From Shinella pollutisoli (lineage in GTDB: Bacteria; Pseudomonadota; Alphaproteobacteria; Rhizobiales; Rhizobiaceae): 64,000 bases of DNA. Numbering within the stretch: the stretch's first letter is position 1; the number at the start of each line of letters is the position of its first letter. The position numbers and the translations under genes were made by a program. The stretch lies in NCBI RefSeq assembly GCF_024609765.1, contig NZ_JANFDG010000011.1, forward strand, positions 79,282-143,281, read 5' to 3'. The notes beneath the pieces were generated by a model. That model had not been told where the DNA came from and did no database searches. It worked only from the letters and a program-made list of their open reading frames with translations. Shown piece by piece: positions 1 through 9,559 of this stretch.

Positions 1-1062
1 CTGCGGGTTGGTGGCGAAGAGCAGCGGGCCGGGCTGGAGACCGTATTGCTGGAAGCCGGCGAGCATGATCGCCGCCGTCGCCGTGGTCGGCAGGCCGAGC
101 GAGAGCAGCGGCACCAGCGTGCCGGCGGCCGACGCGTTGTTGGCCGCCTCCGGCCCCGCCACGCCCTCGATCGCCCCCTTGCCGAACTCGTCGGCATGTT
201 TCGAGAACTGCTTTTCCGCCGAATAGGACAGGAAGCTCGCGATGTCGGCCCCGCCCGCCGGCATCGCGCCGATCGGAAAGCCGATCGCGGTGCCGCGCAG
301 CCACGGCTTCCACGAGCGCGCCCAGTCGGCAGCGCTCATCCAGACGGAGCCCTTGACGGCCTCGACCTTCTCCGGAACGCGGCTGCCCTGCGAGGCGACG
401 AACAGCGTCTCGCCGATGGCGAACATGGCGACCGCCAGCGTCGTCACCTCGATTCCGTCGAGAAGGTCGGGGATGCCGAAGGAAAGGCGCGCCTGGCCGG
501 TCTGCTGGTCGATGCCGATGACGGCGAGCGCCAGGCCGACGAAGAGCGCGGTGAGGCCGCGCAGCGTCGAGTCGCCGAAGGCCGCCGAGACGGTGACGAA
601 GGCGAGCACCATCAGCGCGAAATATTCGCGCGGGCCGAAGGAGAGCGCGAACTTGACGACGAAGGGGGCGATGAAGGCGAGCCCCAGGGTGGCGATCAGG
701 CCGGCGACGAAGGAGCCGATGGCGGCGGTGGCGAGCGCCGGTCCGCCGCGTCCCGCCCGCGCCATCTTGTTGCCCTCGAGCGCGGTGACGACCGAGGCGC
801 TCTCGCCGGGCGTGTTGAGAAGGATCGAGGTGGTCGAGCCGCCGTACATGCCGCCGTAGTAGATGCCGGCGAACATGATGAGGGAGCCGGCCGGATCGAG
901 CTTGTAGGTGACGGGCAGGAGCAGCGCCACGGTGAGCGCCGGGCCGATGCCCGGCAGCACGCCGACGGCGGTGCCGAGCGTGACCCCGATCAGCGCGTAG
1001 AACAGGTTGATCGGCTGCGCGGCGACGACGAGGCCCTGCAGCAGGAATTCGAAGGTTCCCAT
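1..1062 (-). CDS. tctA: TctA-family large permease of a tripartite tricarboxylate transporter (partial, 3' end outside window)
   Basis: Large membrane subunit of a TctABC secondary transporter that takes up tricarboxylates or related carboxylates with a periplasmic binding protein. The 354 visible codons begin [21 protein letters not shown] and are strongly hydrophobic. They contain the family's glycine-rich signature [21 protein letters not shown] near residues 30-50 and [20 protein letters not shown] near residues 67-86. The family is usually about 500 residues, so roughly 150 are beyond the window start. The ATG lies one base after the tctB stop, so the genes are translationally coupled. 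The true substrate cannot be told from sequence. Confidence 0.93.
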   Translation of the reverse strand, partial: MGTFEFLLQGLVVAAQPINLFYALIGVTLGTAVGVLPGIGPALTVALLLPVTYKLDPAGSLIMFAGIYYGGMYGGSTTSILLNTPGESASVVTALEGNKMARAGRGGPALATAAIGSFVAGLIATLGLAFIAPFVVKFALSFGPREYFALMVLAFVTVSAAFGDSTLRGLTALFVGLALAVIGIDQQTGQARLSFGIPDLLDGIEVTTLAVAMFAIGETLFVASQGSRVPEKVEAVKGSVWMSAADWARSWKPWLRGTAIGFPIGAMPAGGADIASFLSYSAEKQFSKHADEFGKGAIEGVAGPEAANNASAAGTLVPLLSLGLPTTATAAIMLAGFQQYGLQPGPLLFATNPQ

Positions 1063-1063
1063 G

Positions 1064-1564
1064 TCAGCTCCCCCGGAAGAAGAGATGTTCGAGGGGGCCC
1101 GCCGGCAGCGACAGCTGCAGCAGGCGGCCGAAGACGATCCAGACGAGGAAGCTGAGGACGATGCCGACCGGCAGCGAGATCCAGAGCTTGCGCCGGCCGA
1201 AGCCGTAGGCGGTGAGCGCGAAGAGCAGGCCGGTGGCGATCGAGAAACCGGCCGGCCTCAGAAGCAGCATCTGCCCGGCGAGGCCCGCGACGATCCAGAC
1301 GACCGGGACGGTCTCGATCGGCTCGCGCTCGGGAAAGTCGCCGCGCCAGGCCTCGAAGGCGGTCCAGACCGCCAGCAGCGCCAGCCCCAGCGCCACCACG
1401 TGCGGCACCGTCGCCGGGCCGATGCGGGCGTAGTTGCTCATGGCGGAAAGCCGCGAGGCGTCCCACCAGATGACGGCGGCAAGCAGCAGGAGGGCGGGCG
1501 CGATCACCAGCGCCGCCCGGTCGGGGCGGCGCCTTTCTGCGTTGCGGGAAACGTCCTCGCTCAT
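1064..1564 (-). CDS. tctB: TctB-family small permease of the tripartite tricarboxylate transporter
   Basis: Small membrane subunit, 166 residues, the usual size for TctB. Four hydrophobic stretches are visible (about residues 18-34, 52-66, 88-103 and 108-150). After a polar N-terminus rich in Arg/Asp it has the [10 protein letters not shown] segment typical of the family between helices 1 and 2. Its ATG overlaps the tctC stop by four bases (ATGA) and its stop sits directly before tctA, so the three genes form one operon in the order tctC-tctB-tctA. It is thought to assemble with TctA in the inner membrane. Confidence 0.9.
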   Translation of the reverse strand: MSEDVSRNAERRRPDRAALVIAPALLLLAAVIWWDASRLSAMSNYARIGPATVPHVVALGLALLAVWTAFEAWRGDFPEREPIETVPVVWIVAGLAGQMLLLRPAGFSIATGLLFALTAYGFGRRKLWISLPVGIVLSFLVWIVFGRLLQLSLPAGPLEHLFFRGS

Positions 1565-2505
1565 TGAACGAGCCCGATGTCCTTGAGGATCGCCTCGGTG
1601 GCGGAGATGTCCTTGGCGAGCTGCTCCTTGAAGGCGTCGCCGGCGAGATAGGTGTTCTGCCAGCCCTTGGTCTTCAGAAGCTCCTTCCAGGAGTCGGAAT
1701 TGACCATCTTCTCGATGTCGGCGCTGACGGCGGCCGTCTGCTCGGCCGAGAGGCCGGGCGCGGCGGCGATCATGCGCCAGTTCTCGACCACCACGTCGAG
1801 GCCGCTCTCCTTGATCGTCGGGGCGTCGATGCCCTCGATGCGCTCGGGCGAGCTGATCGCCAGGAGCCTCAGCGTGCCGGCCTTCACCTGCGCCTCGAAC
1901 TCGCCGTAGCCGGAGATGCCGGCCGTGACCTGGTTGCCGAGGATGGCCGCGAGCGCCTCGCCGCCGCCGGAATAGGCGATGTAGTTGATCTTGGTCGGAT
2001 CGACGCCCGCCGCCTTGGCGATGAGGCCGGCGGCGATATGGTCCGTGCCGCCGGCCGAGCCGCCGGCCCAGGAGACCGCGCCGGGATCGGCCTTCAGTGC
2101 CTCCACGAGGTCGCCCATCGACTGCAGCGGCGAGGCCGCCGGCACGACGATCGCCTCGTATTCGCCGGTCAGCCGCGCGATCGGCGTCACGTCGGCGAGC
2201 GTCACCGGCGACTTGTTCGTCAGGATCGCGCCGACCATGACATAGCCGCCGACGATGAGCGCGTTGGGATTGCCGGCGTTCTGGCCGGTGAACTGGGCAA
2301 GGCCGATGGTGCCGCCGGCACCCGGCACGTTCACCACCTGCACGCTACCGGAGATCTTCTCGTCCTGCAGCACGGTCTGGATCGAGCGGGCCGTCTGGTC
2401 CCAGCCGCCGCCGGGGCCGGCCGGCGCGATGATCGTGTAGTCGGCGGCGAGCGCCGGCAGCGCCATCGCGCCGGCCAGGATGGATGCCAGGAAAAAATGT
2501 CTCAC
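1561..2505 (-). CDS. tctC: TctC-family periplasmic tricarboxylate-binding protein
   Basis: Periplasmic extracytoplasmic receptor (Bug/TctC family), 314 residues, the normal length. The chosen GTG start has a GGAGG ribosome binding site eight bases upstream and gives a clean signal peptide [20 protein letters not shown] cut before ADYTI. The frame stays open a further 60 codons upstream but that part is Arg-rich and unlike a protein. Family marks include [16 protein letters not shown] at the mature N-terminus and the [15 protein letters not shown] loop. First gene of the tctCBA operon; it may be controlled by the TctD/TctE-like pair encoded nearby on the plus strand. Confidence 0.93.
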   Translation of the reverse strand: MRHFFLASILAGAMALPALAADYTIIAPAGPGGGWDQTARSIQTVLQDEKISGSVQVVNVPGAGGTIGLAQFTGQNAGNPNALIVGGYVMVGAILTNKSPVTLADVTPIARLTGEYEAIVVPAASPLQSMGDLVEALKADPGAVSWAGGSAGGTDHIAAGLIAKAAGVDPTKINYIAYSGGGEALAAILGNQVTAGISGYGEFEAQVKAGTLRLLAISSPERIEGIDAPTIKESGLDVVVENWRMIAAAPGLSAEQTAAVSADIEKMVNSDSWKELLKTKGWQNTYLAGDAFKEQLAKDISATEAILKDIGLVQ

Positions 2506-2721
2506 GATTCTGTCCTCCGTCAGGCGCGGGTCCCTGCCCGCGCGTCGTTGCTTGCGGGAGGATCGACGGCGCGCGGCGCGGGCGCGACGCCCGCAGCGGC
2601 TGACGGTCTTCTCCTCCCAGGTCTTCCCGCTCCGCCTCCACGGACCGCGAAGGCCCAAAGCCAGCAGAAGAAGCTGACATCTACCTGACATCGTAGCGCG
2701 CCGGACGGACTTGTCGAGCGC

Positions 2722-3792
2722 TCAATGCCGCCGCAGCACCTCGTTCCAGTGGGCGATCAGCCGGGCGCGCTTGACCTGGTCGAGATAGACCATCAGGCCG
2801 GGGCTGACGGGCACGGGCTTCAGCTGCGCGCCGAGCAGCGCGCGCATGGCGCTCGCCGTGTTCTCGCCGCCGACCTCGGGGCTGACGGCGGCGATCTGCA
2901 GTTCGCGCGCCATGATCGTCTGGCCCTCCTTCGACATGAAGAAGGCGAGATAGCGCCGGCCGAGCTCCGGCGAGGCCGCCGCCTGCGGCACGAGGCCGAT
3001 GCGCGACATGACCACGGTATAGTCCTTCGGCAGCACGATGCCGACGTCCGGATTGCGCGCGGCCCAGTCGGCGGCATAGGAGCCGAGGATGTTGTAGCCG
3101 ATGGCGAAGCGCCCGTCCGCCACCCGTTCGAGGATGGCCGAGCTCGTGGAATAGAGCTTCACCCCCGCCTCGCCCATCGCCTGGATCACCGTCCAGATGT
3201 CGCCGAACTGCTCCTGGTCGCGCGACAGGAACAGGAAGCCGACGCCGGAGCGCTCGATGTCGTAGGTGCCGATGCGGCCGTGCACCTGCGGGCCGCGGCG
3301 CTTCAGGTAGTCGATCAGCTCGGCGCGGGAGGCGGGCGGCGCCTCCTCGGCGAAGCTCGGCTTGTGATAGGCGAAGACGGCCGGCTCGAAGGTCAGCGCA
3401 TAGGCGGTGTTGCGCCAGTTCGCCCATTGCGGCCAGCTCGCGCTCATCGGCAGGTCGCTGCGCTGGGCGTAGCCGTCGTTGCTGAGCTTGACCTGCAGGT
3501 CCATCGCCGAGGAGAAGGCGAAGTCCGCCGTGCGCGCGCCGGCATCCGTCTCCGCGACGATGCGGTCGTAGACCTCGCCCGTCAGCATCTCCTCGTAGCG
3601 CACGGCCACGTCCGGGTTGGCCTCCTGGAAGCCGAGGATCATCGGCCGGGCGAGCGGCTCGTCGAGCGAGGAATAGACGACGAGCACGGGGGCGGCCGCA
3701 TTGCCGTCGCGGGCCGGATAGAGGGTCGGGCCGGCGGCAGCGGCGGCGGGGGCGGCGAGGAGAAGCGCCGACAGGAGGGTGAGGATGCGCAT
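2722..3792 (-). CDS. periplasmic substrate-binding protein (iron/carboxylate SBP type) next to the TctDE pair
   Basis: A 356-residue ABC-type solute-binding protein. The start was chosen at the ATG giving signal peptide MRILTLLSALLLAAPAAAAA; the open frame extends 11 codons further without a signal. The mature part begins GPTLYPARDGNAAAPVLVVYSSLDEP, the pattern of AfuA/FbpA-like proteins that often sit beside TctD/TctE regulators in Rhizobiales. No permease or ATPase gene accompanies it here. It is divergent from the response regulator across 77 bases. I infer, but cannot show, that it serves as a periplasmic input protein for the sensor kinase (TctE/BctE-like sensing). Confidence 0.8.
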   Translation of the reverse strand: MRILTLLSALLLAAPAAAAAGPTLYPARDGNAAAPVLVVYSSLDEPLARPMILGFQEANPDVAVRYEEMLTGEVYDRIVAETDAGARTADFAFSSAMDLQVKLSNDGYAQRSDLPMSASWPQWANWRNTAYALTFEPAVFAYHKPSFAEEAPPASRAELIDYLKRRGPQVHGRIGTYDIERSGVGFLFLSRDQEQFGDIWTVIQAMGEAGVKLYSTSSAILERVADGRFAIGYNILGSYAADWAARNPDVGIVLPKDYTVVMSRIGLVPQAAASPELGRRYLAFFMSKEGQTIMARELQIAAVSPEVGGENTASAMRALLGAQLKPVPVSPGLMVYLDQVKRARLIAHWNEVLRRH

Positions 3793-3869
3793 GGGCCGAG
3801 CTTGCCAAAGCGGGAGGCCGTTCACAAGTGCGCCCCTGCCCGCTACAGTCGCAGGCGAGGAGGAACGCC
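3793..3869. promoter_or_regulatory. divergent intergenic region between the binding protein and the response regulator
   Basis: A 77-base gap separates the outward-facing starts of the binding protein (minus) and the response regulator (plus). It must hold both ribosome binding sites; AGGAGG is visible ahead of the GTG start of the regulator. No clear promoter boxes were recognised. Confidence 0.45.
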
Positions 3870-4544
3870 GTGCGGATATTGCTGGTGGAGGACAACCGGG
3901 CGCTCGCCGACGGCCTTTCGGCGCTCCTGAAGGGCACGGGCCACGCCGTCGACGTGGTGCGCGACGGCGCCTCCGCCGATGCGGCGATCGCCACCGAGAC
4001 CTTCGACCTCGTCGTCCTCGACCTCACGCTGCCGGAGATGGACGGGCTCGACGTGCTGCGGGCGATGCGCGCGCGCCAGAGCAGGGCGGCCGTGCTGATC
4101 CTGACGGCGCGCGGCGCGCCGGAGGAGCGCGTGCGCGGCCTCGACCTCGGCGCCGACGACTACATGATCAAGCCCTTCGACATTTCCGAGTTCGAGGCGC
4201 GGGTGCGCATGCTCCTGCGCCGCCAGGCGGGGCTCAGCTCCTCGGCGGTGAGCTTCGGCGGGCTGGACCTCGACCTCAATTCGCGCACCTTCTCGGCCGA
4301 CGGCGCGCCGCTCGACATTCCCGCGCGCGAGCTCGGCCTCCTCGAGATCCTCTTCCTGCGGGCGGGGCGGGTCGTCGCCAAGGAGGCGATCATGCAGTCG
4401 CTCGCCGCCTTCGACGACGATCTTTCCGCCAATGCGATCGAGCAATATGTGAGCCGGCTGCGCAAGCGGCTCGCCCCGCACGGGCTGACCGTGCGAACGG
4501 CGCGCGGCATCGGCTACTACCTCGACAAGGCGAGTGCCGCTTGA
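3870..4544 (+). CDS. tctD: OmpR-family response regulator, TctD-like
   Basis: A 224-residue two-domain response regulator. The GTG start follows an AGGAGG site and gives VRILLVEDNRALADGLS. The receiver domain has the acidic pair E7/D8, phosphoacceptor D51 in LVVLDLTLPEMDG and K101 in DDYMIKPFD. The C-terminal winged helix includes NAIEQYVSRLRKRL and RTARGIGYYLD. Its TGA stop overlaps the TTG start of the kinase gene. By context it probably activates the neighbouring tct genes in response to carboxylates. The symbol rests on family resemblance and context. Confidence 0.88.
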   Translation: MRILLVEDNRALADGLSALLKGTGHAVDVVRDGASADAAIATETFDLVVLDLTLPEMDGLDVLRAMRARQSRAAVLILTARGAPEERVRGLDLGADDYMIKPFDISEFEARVRMLLRRQAGLSSSAVSFGGLDLDLNSRTFSADGAPLDIPARELGLLEILFLRAGRVVAKEAIMQSLAAFDDDLSANAIEQYVSRLRKRLAPHGLTVRTARGIGYYLDKASAA

Positions 4545-5926
4545 GCCTGCTGTCCGCCCCGTCGCTGCGCCGCCGCCTGCTGTTCTGGCTGCTCGCCTCG
4601 ACGGCGGTGATCGGCGTCGTGGCGCTCGCCGACACGTGGCGCGAGGCGGTGGAGACGGCGAACGCCGTCTCCGACCGGGTGCTCGCCGGCTCGGCGCTCG
4701 CCATCGCCGAGCGGGTGGTGGTGACGGAAAACGGCAGCCTGGAGGTGGACATCCCCTACGTGGCGCTGGAGATGCTGACGTCCGCGGCGCAGGACCGGGT
4801 TTTCTACCGGGTCGACGGGCCGCCGGGGCAGTTCATCACCGGCTACCAGACCCTGCCGACCGTCGCCGACATGGGCGGGCAGGCAACGGCGTACCGCGAC
4901 GCCGTCTTCCGCGGCGAGCCGATCCGCATCGCCGTGCTGCAGCGCTCCGCCTCGACCGGCATCAATTCCGTGCCCTTCGCGGTGACGGTGGCCGAGACCA
5001 CCATCGCGCGCCGCCAGCTCGCCGAGACCATCCTGCTGCGCTCGGCGCTCCGGCTCGCGCTGATGATCGCGGGGGCGGCGGCCATCGTCTGGATCGCCGT
5101 CACCGTGTCGCTGCGCCCGCTCCACCGGCTCGGCGAGGCGATCGCGCTGCGCAATCCGGACGACCTGCATCCCATCGAGCAGCGCGCGCCGAGCGAGGTG
5201 CAGGGGCTCGTCGAGACCGTCAACTCCTTCATGGTGCGGCTGCAGTCGGCGCTCGATGCGCTGCGCCACTTCTCCGGCAATGCCAGCCACCAGCTGCGCA
5301 CGCCAATGGCGATCGTGCGCACGCAGCTCGCGCTCGCCGGCCGGGCCAGCTCGCTCGCCGAGGTGCGCGAGGCGGTGCGCAAGGGCGACGAGGCGGTCGC
5401 CCATGCCGAGCGCATCCTCGCCCAGCTCCTGCTGATGGCCAAGATCGACGCGGCCGCCTCCGGCGAGCCGGGTCCGCCCGAGCCCGTCGACGTGGCCGCG
5501 CTGGCCCGCGAGCTCACCGCCGACCGCGTGCCGGCAGCCGCCGAGGCGGGCATCGACCTCGGCTACGAGGGCGCGGGGCCGGCGATGGTGCGGGCCGAGC
5601 CGCTGCTTTTCGGCGAACTGCTGCGCAACCTCCTGGAAAACGCCATCGCCTATGCGGGGCGCGGCGCCGAGGTGACGGCGAGCGTGCGCACCGACGGCGG
5701 CGCGGTCCTGCTTCGCGTCGAGGACAACGGCCCCGGCATCGCGCCGGACCGGCTGCGGCTCGCGCGCGAGCGCTTCTCGCGCGGCGAGCACCGGGACGCC
5801 CCCGGCATGGGGCTTGGCCTCGCCATCGTCGAGGAGATCGCCGCCCTCTTCGGCGGTACCATGGTGCTGGAAAGCGGCGCGGCCGGCCGCGGCCTGCGGG
5901 TGACGATCCGTTTCCCGGCGGCGTAA
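4541..5926 (+). CDS. tctE: sensor histidine kinase, TctE-like
   Basis: A 461-residue membrane sensor kinase. Transmembrane helices lie near residues 13-30 and 170-190 around a periplasmic sensor domain of the TctE/2CSK_N type. A HAMP-like linker follows, then the DHp helix with phosphoacceptor H250 in NASHQLRTPMAIVR. The ATPase domain shows ENAIAYAGRG, VEDNGPGIAPDRL and GMGLGLAIVEE. The start is the TTG overlapping the regulator stop; no ATG or GTG lies closer, so the exact start is less sure. It should phosphorylate the response regulator just upstream. Confidence 0.88.
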   Translation: MSLLSAPSLRRRLLFWLLASTAVIGVVALADTWREAVETANAVSDRVLAGSALAIAERVVVTENGSLEVDIPYVALEMLTSAAQDRVFYRVDGPPGQFITGYQTLPTVADMGGQATAYRDAVFRGEPIRIAVLQRSASTGINSVPFAVTVAETTIARRQLAETILLRSALRLALMIAGAAAIVWIAVTVSLRPLHRLGEAIALRNPDDLHPIEQRAPSEVQGLVETVNSFMVRLQSALDALRHFSGNASHQLRTPMAIVRTQLALAGRASSLAEVREAVRKGDEAVAHAERILAQLLLMAKIDAAASGEPGPPEPVDVAALARELTADRVPAAAEAGIDLGYEGAGPAMVRAEPLLFGELLRNLLENAIAYAGRGAEVTASVRTDGGAVLLRVEDNGPGIAPDRLRLARERFSRGEHRDAPGMGLGLAIVEEIAALFGGTMVLESGAAGRGLRVTIRFPAA

Positions 5927-5942
5927 GGCGGGACATGCGGAT

Positions 5943-5972
5943 GCGGGCGCCGCCGGGGCGGCGCCCGCGTTT
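5943..5972. terminator. GC-rich hairpin between convergent genes, probable bidirectional terminator
   Basis: A perfect 12-base inverted repeat (5943-5954 and 5957-5968) lies in the 63-base gap between the convergent kinase and chemotaxis genes, followed by GTTT on the plus strand. The position suits shared transcription termination; the T-run is short. Confidence 0.55.
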
Positions 5973-5989
5973 CTCGGGTGGCGGCCGCC

Positions 5990-7714
5990 TTATCCGGCCA
6001 TCCGGCGCGGCTGGGCGGATGCCGTGCGCGTCTCCGCCTGGGCTTCCGACGGACGGCCGCGGCCGGTGTCGCCGACGCGGAACTGGCCGAGCAGGTTGAA
6101 GAGGGCCTCGGCCTCGCGGGCGAGGCTATGGCTCGCCGCCGTCGATTCCTCGACCATGGCGGCGTTCTGCTGCGTGCCCTGGTCCAGCGTGTTGACGGCC
6201 TGGTTGATCTCGCCGAGGCCGATCGCCTGTTCCCGCGACGCCTCGACGATGGCCGCCACGTTGGTGTTGATGTCCTGCACCTGCCCGACGATCCGCTCCA
6301 GCGCCTCGCCGGTCTGGCCGACCAGCGTCACGCCGTTCTTCACCTGCTCGCCGGAGGTGTTGATGAGCGCCTTGATCTCCTTGGCGGCATTGGCCGAGCG
6401 CTGGGCGAGCTCGCGCACCTCCTGGGCGACGACGGCGAAGCCCTTGCCGGCCTCCCCTGCCCGCGCCGCCTCGACGCCGGCGTTGAGCGCCAGCAGGTTC
6501 GTCTGGAAGGCGATGTCGTCGATGACGCCGATGATATTGGAGATCTCGCGCGAGGAGCCTTCGATCTGCCCCATCGCCGCGATCGCCATGCGCACGACCT
6601 CGCCGGACTTCTCCGCGTTCTCGCGGGTGCTGGCGACGAGCTTGCCGGCCTCGTCGGCCCTCCGGCTGGAATCGGCCACCGTGGTCGTGATCTCCTCCAG
6701 CGCCGCCGCCGTCTCCTCGACGGAGGCCGCCTGCTGCTCGGTGCGCTTCGACAGGTCGTCGGCGGCCGAGCGGATCTGGCTCGAGCCGGCGGCGATCGCA
6801 TGCGCGTTCTCGCCGACCGCGGTCATCGCCTCGCGCAGCCGCTCGCAGGCGCCGTTGAAATCGGTGCGCAGCCGCTCGAGGGACGGGATGAAGGGGGTCG
6901 GCAGGTTGAGCGTCAGGTCGCCCTGGGAGAGCCGCGTCAGCGCGCCGGCGAGCGTCTCGACGTTCTCGACGCGGCCGGTGACGTCGGTCGCGAACTTCAC
7001 CACCTTGAAGACCTTGCCGTTCATGTCGAAGATCGGGTTGTAGGAGGCCTGGATATAGATGCGCCGGCCGCCCTTGCCGATGCGCATGAACTCCTCGGCC
7101 ACGAACTCGCCGCCGCGCAGCCGCTCCCAGAACTGCCGGTATTGCGGGCTCTGGCAATAGGTCGGGTCGCAGAACATCGAGTGGTGGCGCCCCTCGATCT
7201 CGGAAAGCTGGTAGCCGAGGGTCGCCAGGAAGTTCTGGTTGGCGGTGATGATGTCGCCCGCCGGCGTGAACTCGATGACGGCCTGGGCGCGCGACAGCGC
7301 CTCCAGCTTGCCGGCGTCCTCGGCGCTCTTCAGCTTCTGCGCGGTGACGTCGGTCGCGAATTTCACGACCTTGTAGGGCTTGCCGCGCCGGAACACCGGG
7401 TTGTACGACGCCTCGATCCAGACCTCCCTGCCTCCCTTGCCGATGCGCTTGTACTGGCGCTGGTCGAACTCGCCGCGGGAAAGCTTGGCCCAGAAGGCGT
7501 GGTAGTCCTCGGATGCGGCCTCGGCGGGATCGACGAAGAGGCGGTGGTGCTGGCCGACGATCTCGGAAAGGCTGTAGCCGAGGGCGTGACAGAAATTCTC
7601 GTTCGCCTTGAGGATCCGGCCGGACAGGTCGAACTCGATGATGGCTTGGGAACGCTGCATTGCGGCAAGAACGGCGCTTGCATCGGATGCAAGACCGAAA
7701 GACAGTGATGGCAT
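5990..7714 (-). CDS. soluble methyl-accepting chemotaxis transducer with two PAS domains
   Basis: A 574-residue chemoreceptor without obvious transmembrane helices, so probably cytoplasmic. The start ATG has GAGGAGG five bases upstream. Two tandem, very similar PAS domains (about residues 10-130 and 135-255) each contain the pattern GYxLSEIxGxHH...RIGKGGR..WI.ASYNP.F, as in Aer/BdlA-like flavin- or haem-type sensors. A short HAMP-like segment precedes the signalling domain. The signalling hairpin tip reads [42 protein letters not shown]. No CheB/CheR tail pentapeptide is seen. It likely senses redox or a small cytoplasmic signal and drives CheA elsewhere in the genome. Confidence 0.93.
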   Translation of the reverse strand: MPSLSFGLASDASAVLAAMQRSQAIIEFDLSGRILKANENFCHALGYSLSEIVGQHHRLFVDPAEAASEDYHAFWAKLSRGEFDQRQYKRIGKGGREVWIEASYNPVFRRGKPYKVVKFATDVTAQKLKSAEDAGKLEALSRAQAVIEFTPAGDIITANQNFLATLGYQLSEIEGRHHSMFCDPTYCQSPQYRQFWERLRGGEFVAEEFMRIGKGGRRIYIQASYNPIFDMNGKVFKVVKFATDVTGRVENVETLAGALTRLSQGDLTLNLPTPFIPSLERLRTDFNGACERLREAMTAVGENAHAIAAGSSQIRSAADDLSKRTEQQAASVEETAAALEEITTTVADSSRRADEAGKLVASTRENAEKSGEVVRMAIAAMGQIEGSSREISNIIGVIDDIAFQTNLLALNAGVEAARAGEAGKGFAVVAQEVRELAQRSANAAKEIKALINTSGEQVKNGVTLVGQTGEALERIVGQVQDINTNVAAIVEASREQAIGLGEINQAVNTLDQGTQQNAAMVEESTAASHSLAREAEALFNLLGQFRVGDTGRGRPSEAQAETRTASAQPRRMAG

Positions 7715-7878
7715 GTTTCCTCCTCGGCGGCAGGCCTGATTGAAATCCACAATGGTCCGCCCCGCGGCAGGGCGTCTCGTCGACCTGCCGGCAGCGTGCC
7801 ATTCTCACGGGTTGGGGTTGGCGCCCCGGACGGGCTTCGGCCTTCCGGCCGGCCGCATCGGGACAGAAACTGCGCGGA

Positions 7879-8097
7879 CTATCCTCCCCGCGCGGCGGGC
7901 CTGGGGACCGGCTCGCGCGGCTCGGGCACCGCCATGGTCGCCCCGAGCGTCGCGAGATCGGACAGAAGGCCGCTGAGCATCCTCTTCGTCTCGGTCATCT
8001 GGGCGACGAGGCGCCGGACGCGCTCGGCCTCGTCATCGCCGGCGATCCCGGCATCGGCGTCCGGCAAGGCGGAAGGACAGGAGGGATTCGATTGCAT
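7879..8097 (-). CDS. hypothetical small protein with a short amphipathic helix
   Basis: A 72-residue open frame ending in a Pro/Arg tail. Its middle part, EAERVRRLVAQMTETKRMLSGLLSDLATLG, has a heptad-like pattern that could form a coiled coil. No family recognised. The ribosome binding site is weak, and the frame sits between the chemoreceptor and the PAS regulator on the same strand. It may be a real small gene, but support is limited to codon pattern and location. Confidence 0.4.
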   Translation of the reverse strand: MQSNPSCPSALPDADAGIAGDDEAERVRRLVAQMTETKRMLSGLLSDLATLGATMAVPEPREPVPRPAARGG

Positions 8098-8336
8098 GGA
8101 GCACCCCGGCGGCTATCTCAGGAACGACGTTCAAATCCCGAATCCGTCGTCATGCCGGAAGCGATACGATCGCATCTATTCGGATAATCTAAAGTAGCAT
8201 AGCACCCTTGACAACCATGAAACGAAATGCGCCCGCCTTCCCCGCCGCGCGCCGAAAACTGCGTTTTTTCTACTCAAAACCTGAAAATTGAGCGCAAAAA
8301 TTGCATAAAATTGTACAATTCCATGCAGGCGCCGGG
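8098..8336. promoter_or_regulatory. AT-rich intergenic region
   Basis: About 240 bases between a small open frame and the PAS regulator. The stretch 8150-8215 and especially 8265-8325 (runs of A/T around ACTCAAAACCTGAAAATTGA and AAATTGCATAAAATTGTACA) is far richer in A+T than its surroundings. It probably carries promoter or regulator-binding sites. TTGTACAA-like dyads are visible near 8310-8318. No gene is seen. Confidence 0.4.
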
Positions 8337-9350
8337 TCAGTCGGACAGGCCGGGAATCCGGAGCCGGAGGCCCATTTCCGTGGACGAGGAGGTCAGCACC
8401 AGGCCGTGGCGGGCAAGCGCGGCGAGGATGGCGGCGACCGTCGCGTCCTTCATGTGCTCGCCGTCGGTCTCGTAGCGGCGGATCGTCGCGGTGGAGACGC
8501 CCGCCTCCTGGGCGAGCTGCTCGGCCGACCAGCCGAGGATCACGCGCGCCGCGCGCAGCTGCTGCGGCCGCAGCGCCGCGCCGTCGCTCTGCAGGCTTGC
8601 CGCATCGCGCCGCCACGTTTCCTCGATGAGGCCGATCCACTCCATCGGCGTGCCGTTCTCCTGGCGGACGGGCGTCGTGCGCGCCAGCACCTCGCGATAG
8701 CGGCCGTCGGGATAGAGCAGGCGATAGGCGACCTCGCGGGCGAGAGAGTCGCGCGCGCAGGCCTCCCGCACCTGCCGGACCCGCTCGCGGTCCTCGGGAT
8801 GGATCGCCTCCATCCAGGCGTCGCGGGTGCACTGGAACTGGTCCTGGCCGGTGATCCGGTCCCAGCCGCGGAGGTCGGCGACGATGCCGCTCAGGTCACG
8901 GGCCCAGAAAACCCCGCCGAACATGTCGATGAAGGCGTTCAGCCGCGCGCGCTCGCGATAGAGGACCGCCCGCGCCTCCCGCTCGCCGGCGGCATCCTGC
9001 ACCAGGCCGACGATGCGGTCGGCCGCTGTCGGCTCCTCCACCGCGATGCGGATCCAGCGCGGCGGGCGCTGGCCGTCGACGAGGCGCACCTCGCGCGAGA
9101 CGGAAACGCCCATGGCGACGACCGGGGAGATGGAGCGGAAATCCTCGCGGTCCTCCGGATGGAGCAGGGCCGCCCATCGCTGGAGGCTGAACGTCTCGCC
9201 GCGCGCAAGCCCGAGGATCCTGAAGAAGCCGTCGGTTCCGCGCACCTCGCCCGTCGTCAGGTCGGCGTTCCAGAAGCCGACGTCGAGGAAGCGCTCCGCG
9301 ACGTCGACATAGTTACGGGAGGAGACGAAGTTCGGCTGTTTCTGCGGCAT
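8337..9350 (-). CDS. PAS-PAS-HTH transcriptional regulator
   Basis: A 337-residue one-component regulator. The first PAS (PAS_3 type) spans about residues 15-115 with FLDVGFWNADLTTGEVRGTDGF and the W..LLHPEDRE motif. The second spans about 130-250 with FGGVFWARDLSGI and W.EAIHPEDRERV. The C-terminus (about 260-325) is an XRE helix-turn-helix, LRAARVILGWSAEQLAQEAGVSTATIRRYE. The start MPQKQPNF was preferred because the 29 codons upstream are Pro/Arg-rich and non-conserved. The ligand bound by the PAS domains is unknown. It may regulate itself or the adjacent chemoreceptor. Confidence 0.85.
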   Translation of the reverse strand: MPQKQPNFVSSRNYVDVAERFLDVGFWNADLTTGEVRGTDGFFRILGLARGETFSLQRWAALLHPEDREDFRSISPVVAMGVSVSREVRLVDGQRPPRWIRIAVEEPTAADRIVGLVQDAAGEREARAVLYRERARLNAFIDMFGGVFWARDLSGIVADLRGWDRITGQDQFQCTRDAWMEAIHPEDRERVRQVREACARDSLAREVAYRLLYPDGRYREVLARTTPVRQENGTPMEWIGLIEETWRRDAASLQSDGAALRPQQLRAARVILGWSAEQLAQEAGVSTATIRRYETDGEHMKDATVAAILAALARHGLVLTSSSTEMGLRLRIPGLSD

Positions 9351-9559
9351 GCATCCCACGGTCCTTCTGGGCGGCGCCACCGGCCCGGAACCCCTCGGCG
9401 TGCATGCCCAGGGGCATTCCGTTTCAACCGGCCGCAACCGCGAACACCCGCCCTAGCATCCGGCATCGCCGGGGACTATCGGGTGCATACCCGAGGCTAC
9501 CAGCATTTCCGCCCCTGCACCTGACATGCATCAATACGCTGCGGCGGCGCGGCGAAAAA

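Noticed and set aside
46..1155. Long plus-strand frames opposite tctA and throughout the window (for example 1564-2688, 32291-34687, 43607-46423)
   Set aside because: They are antisense to clear genes and composed of Arg/Ala/Gly/His-rich low-complexity translation, the typical shadow of GC-rich coding DNA.
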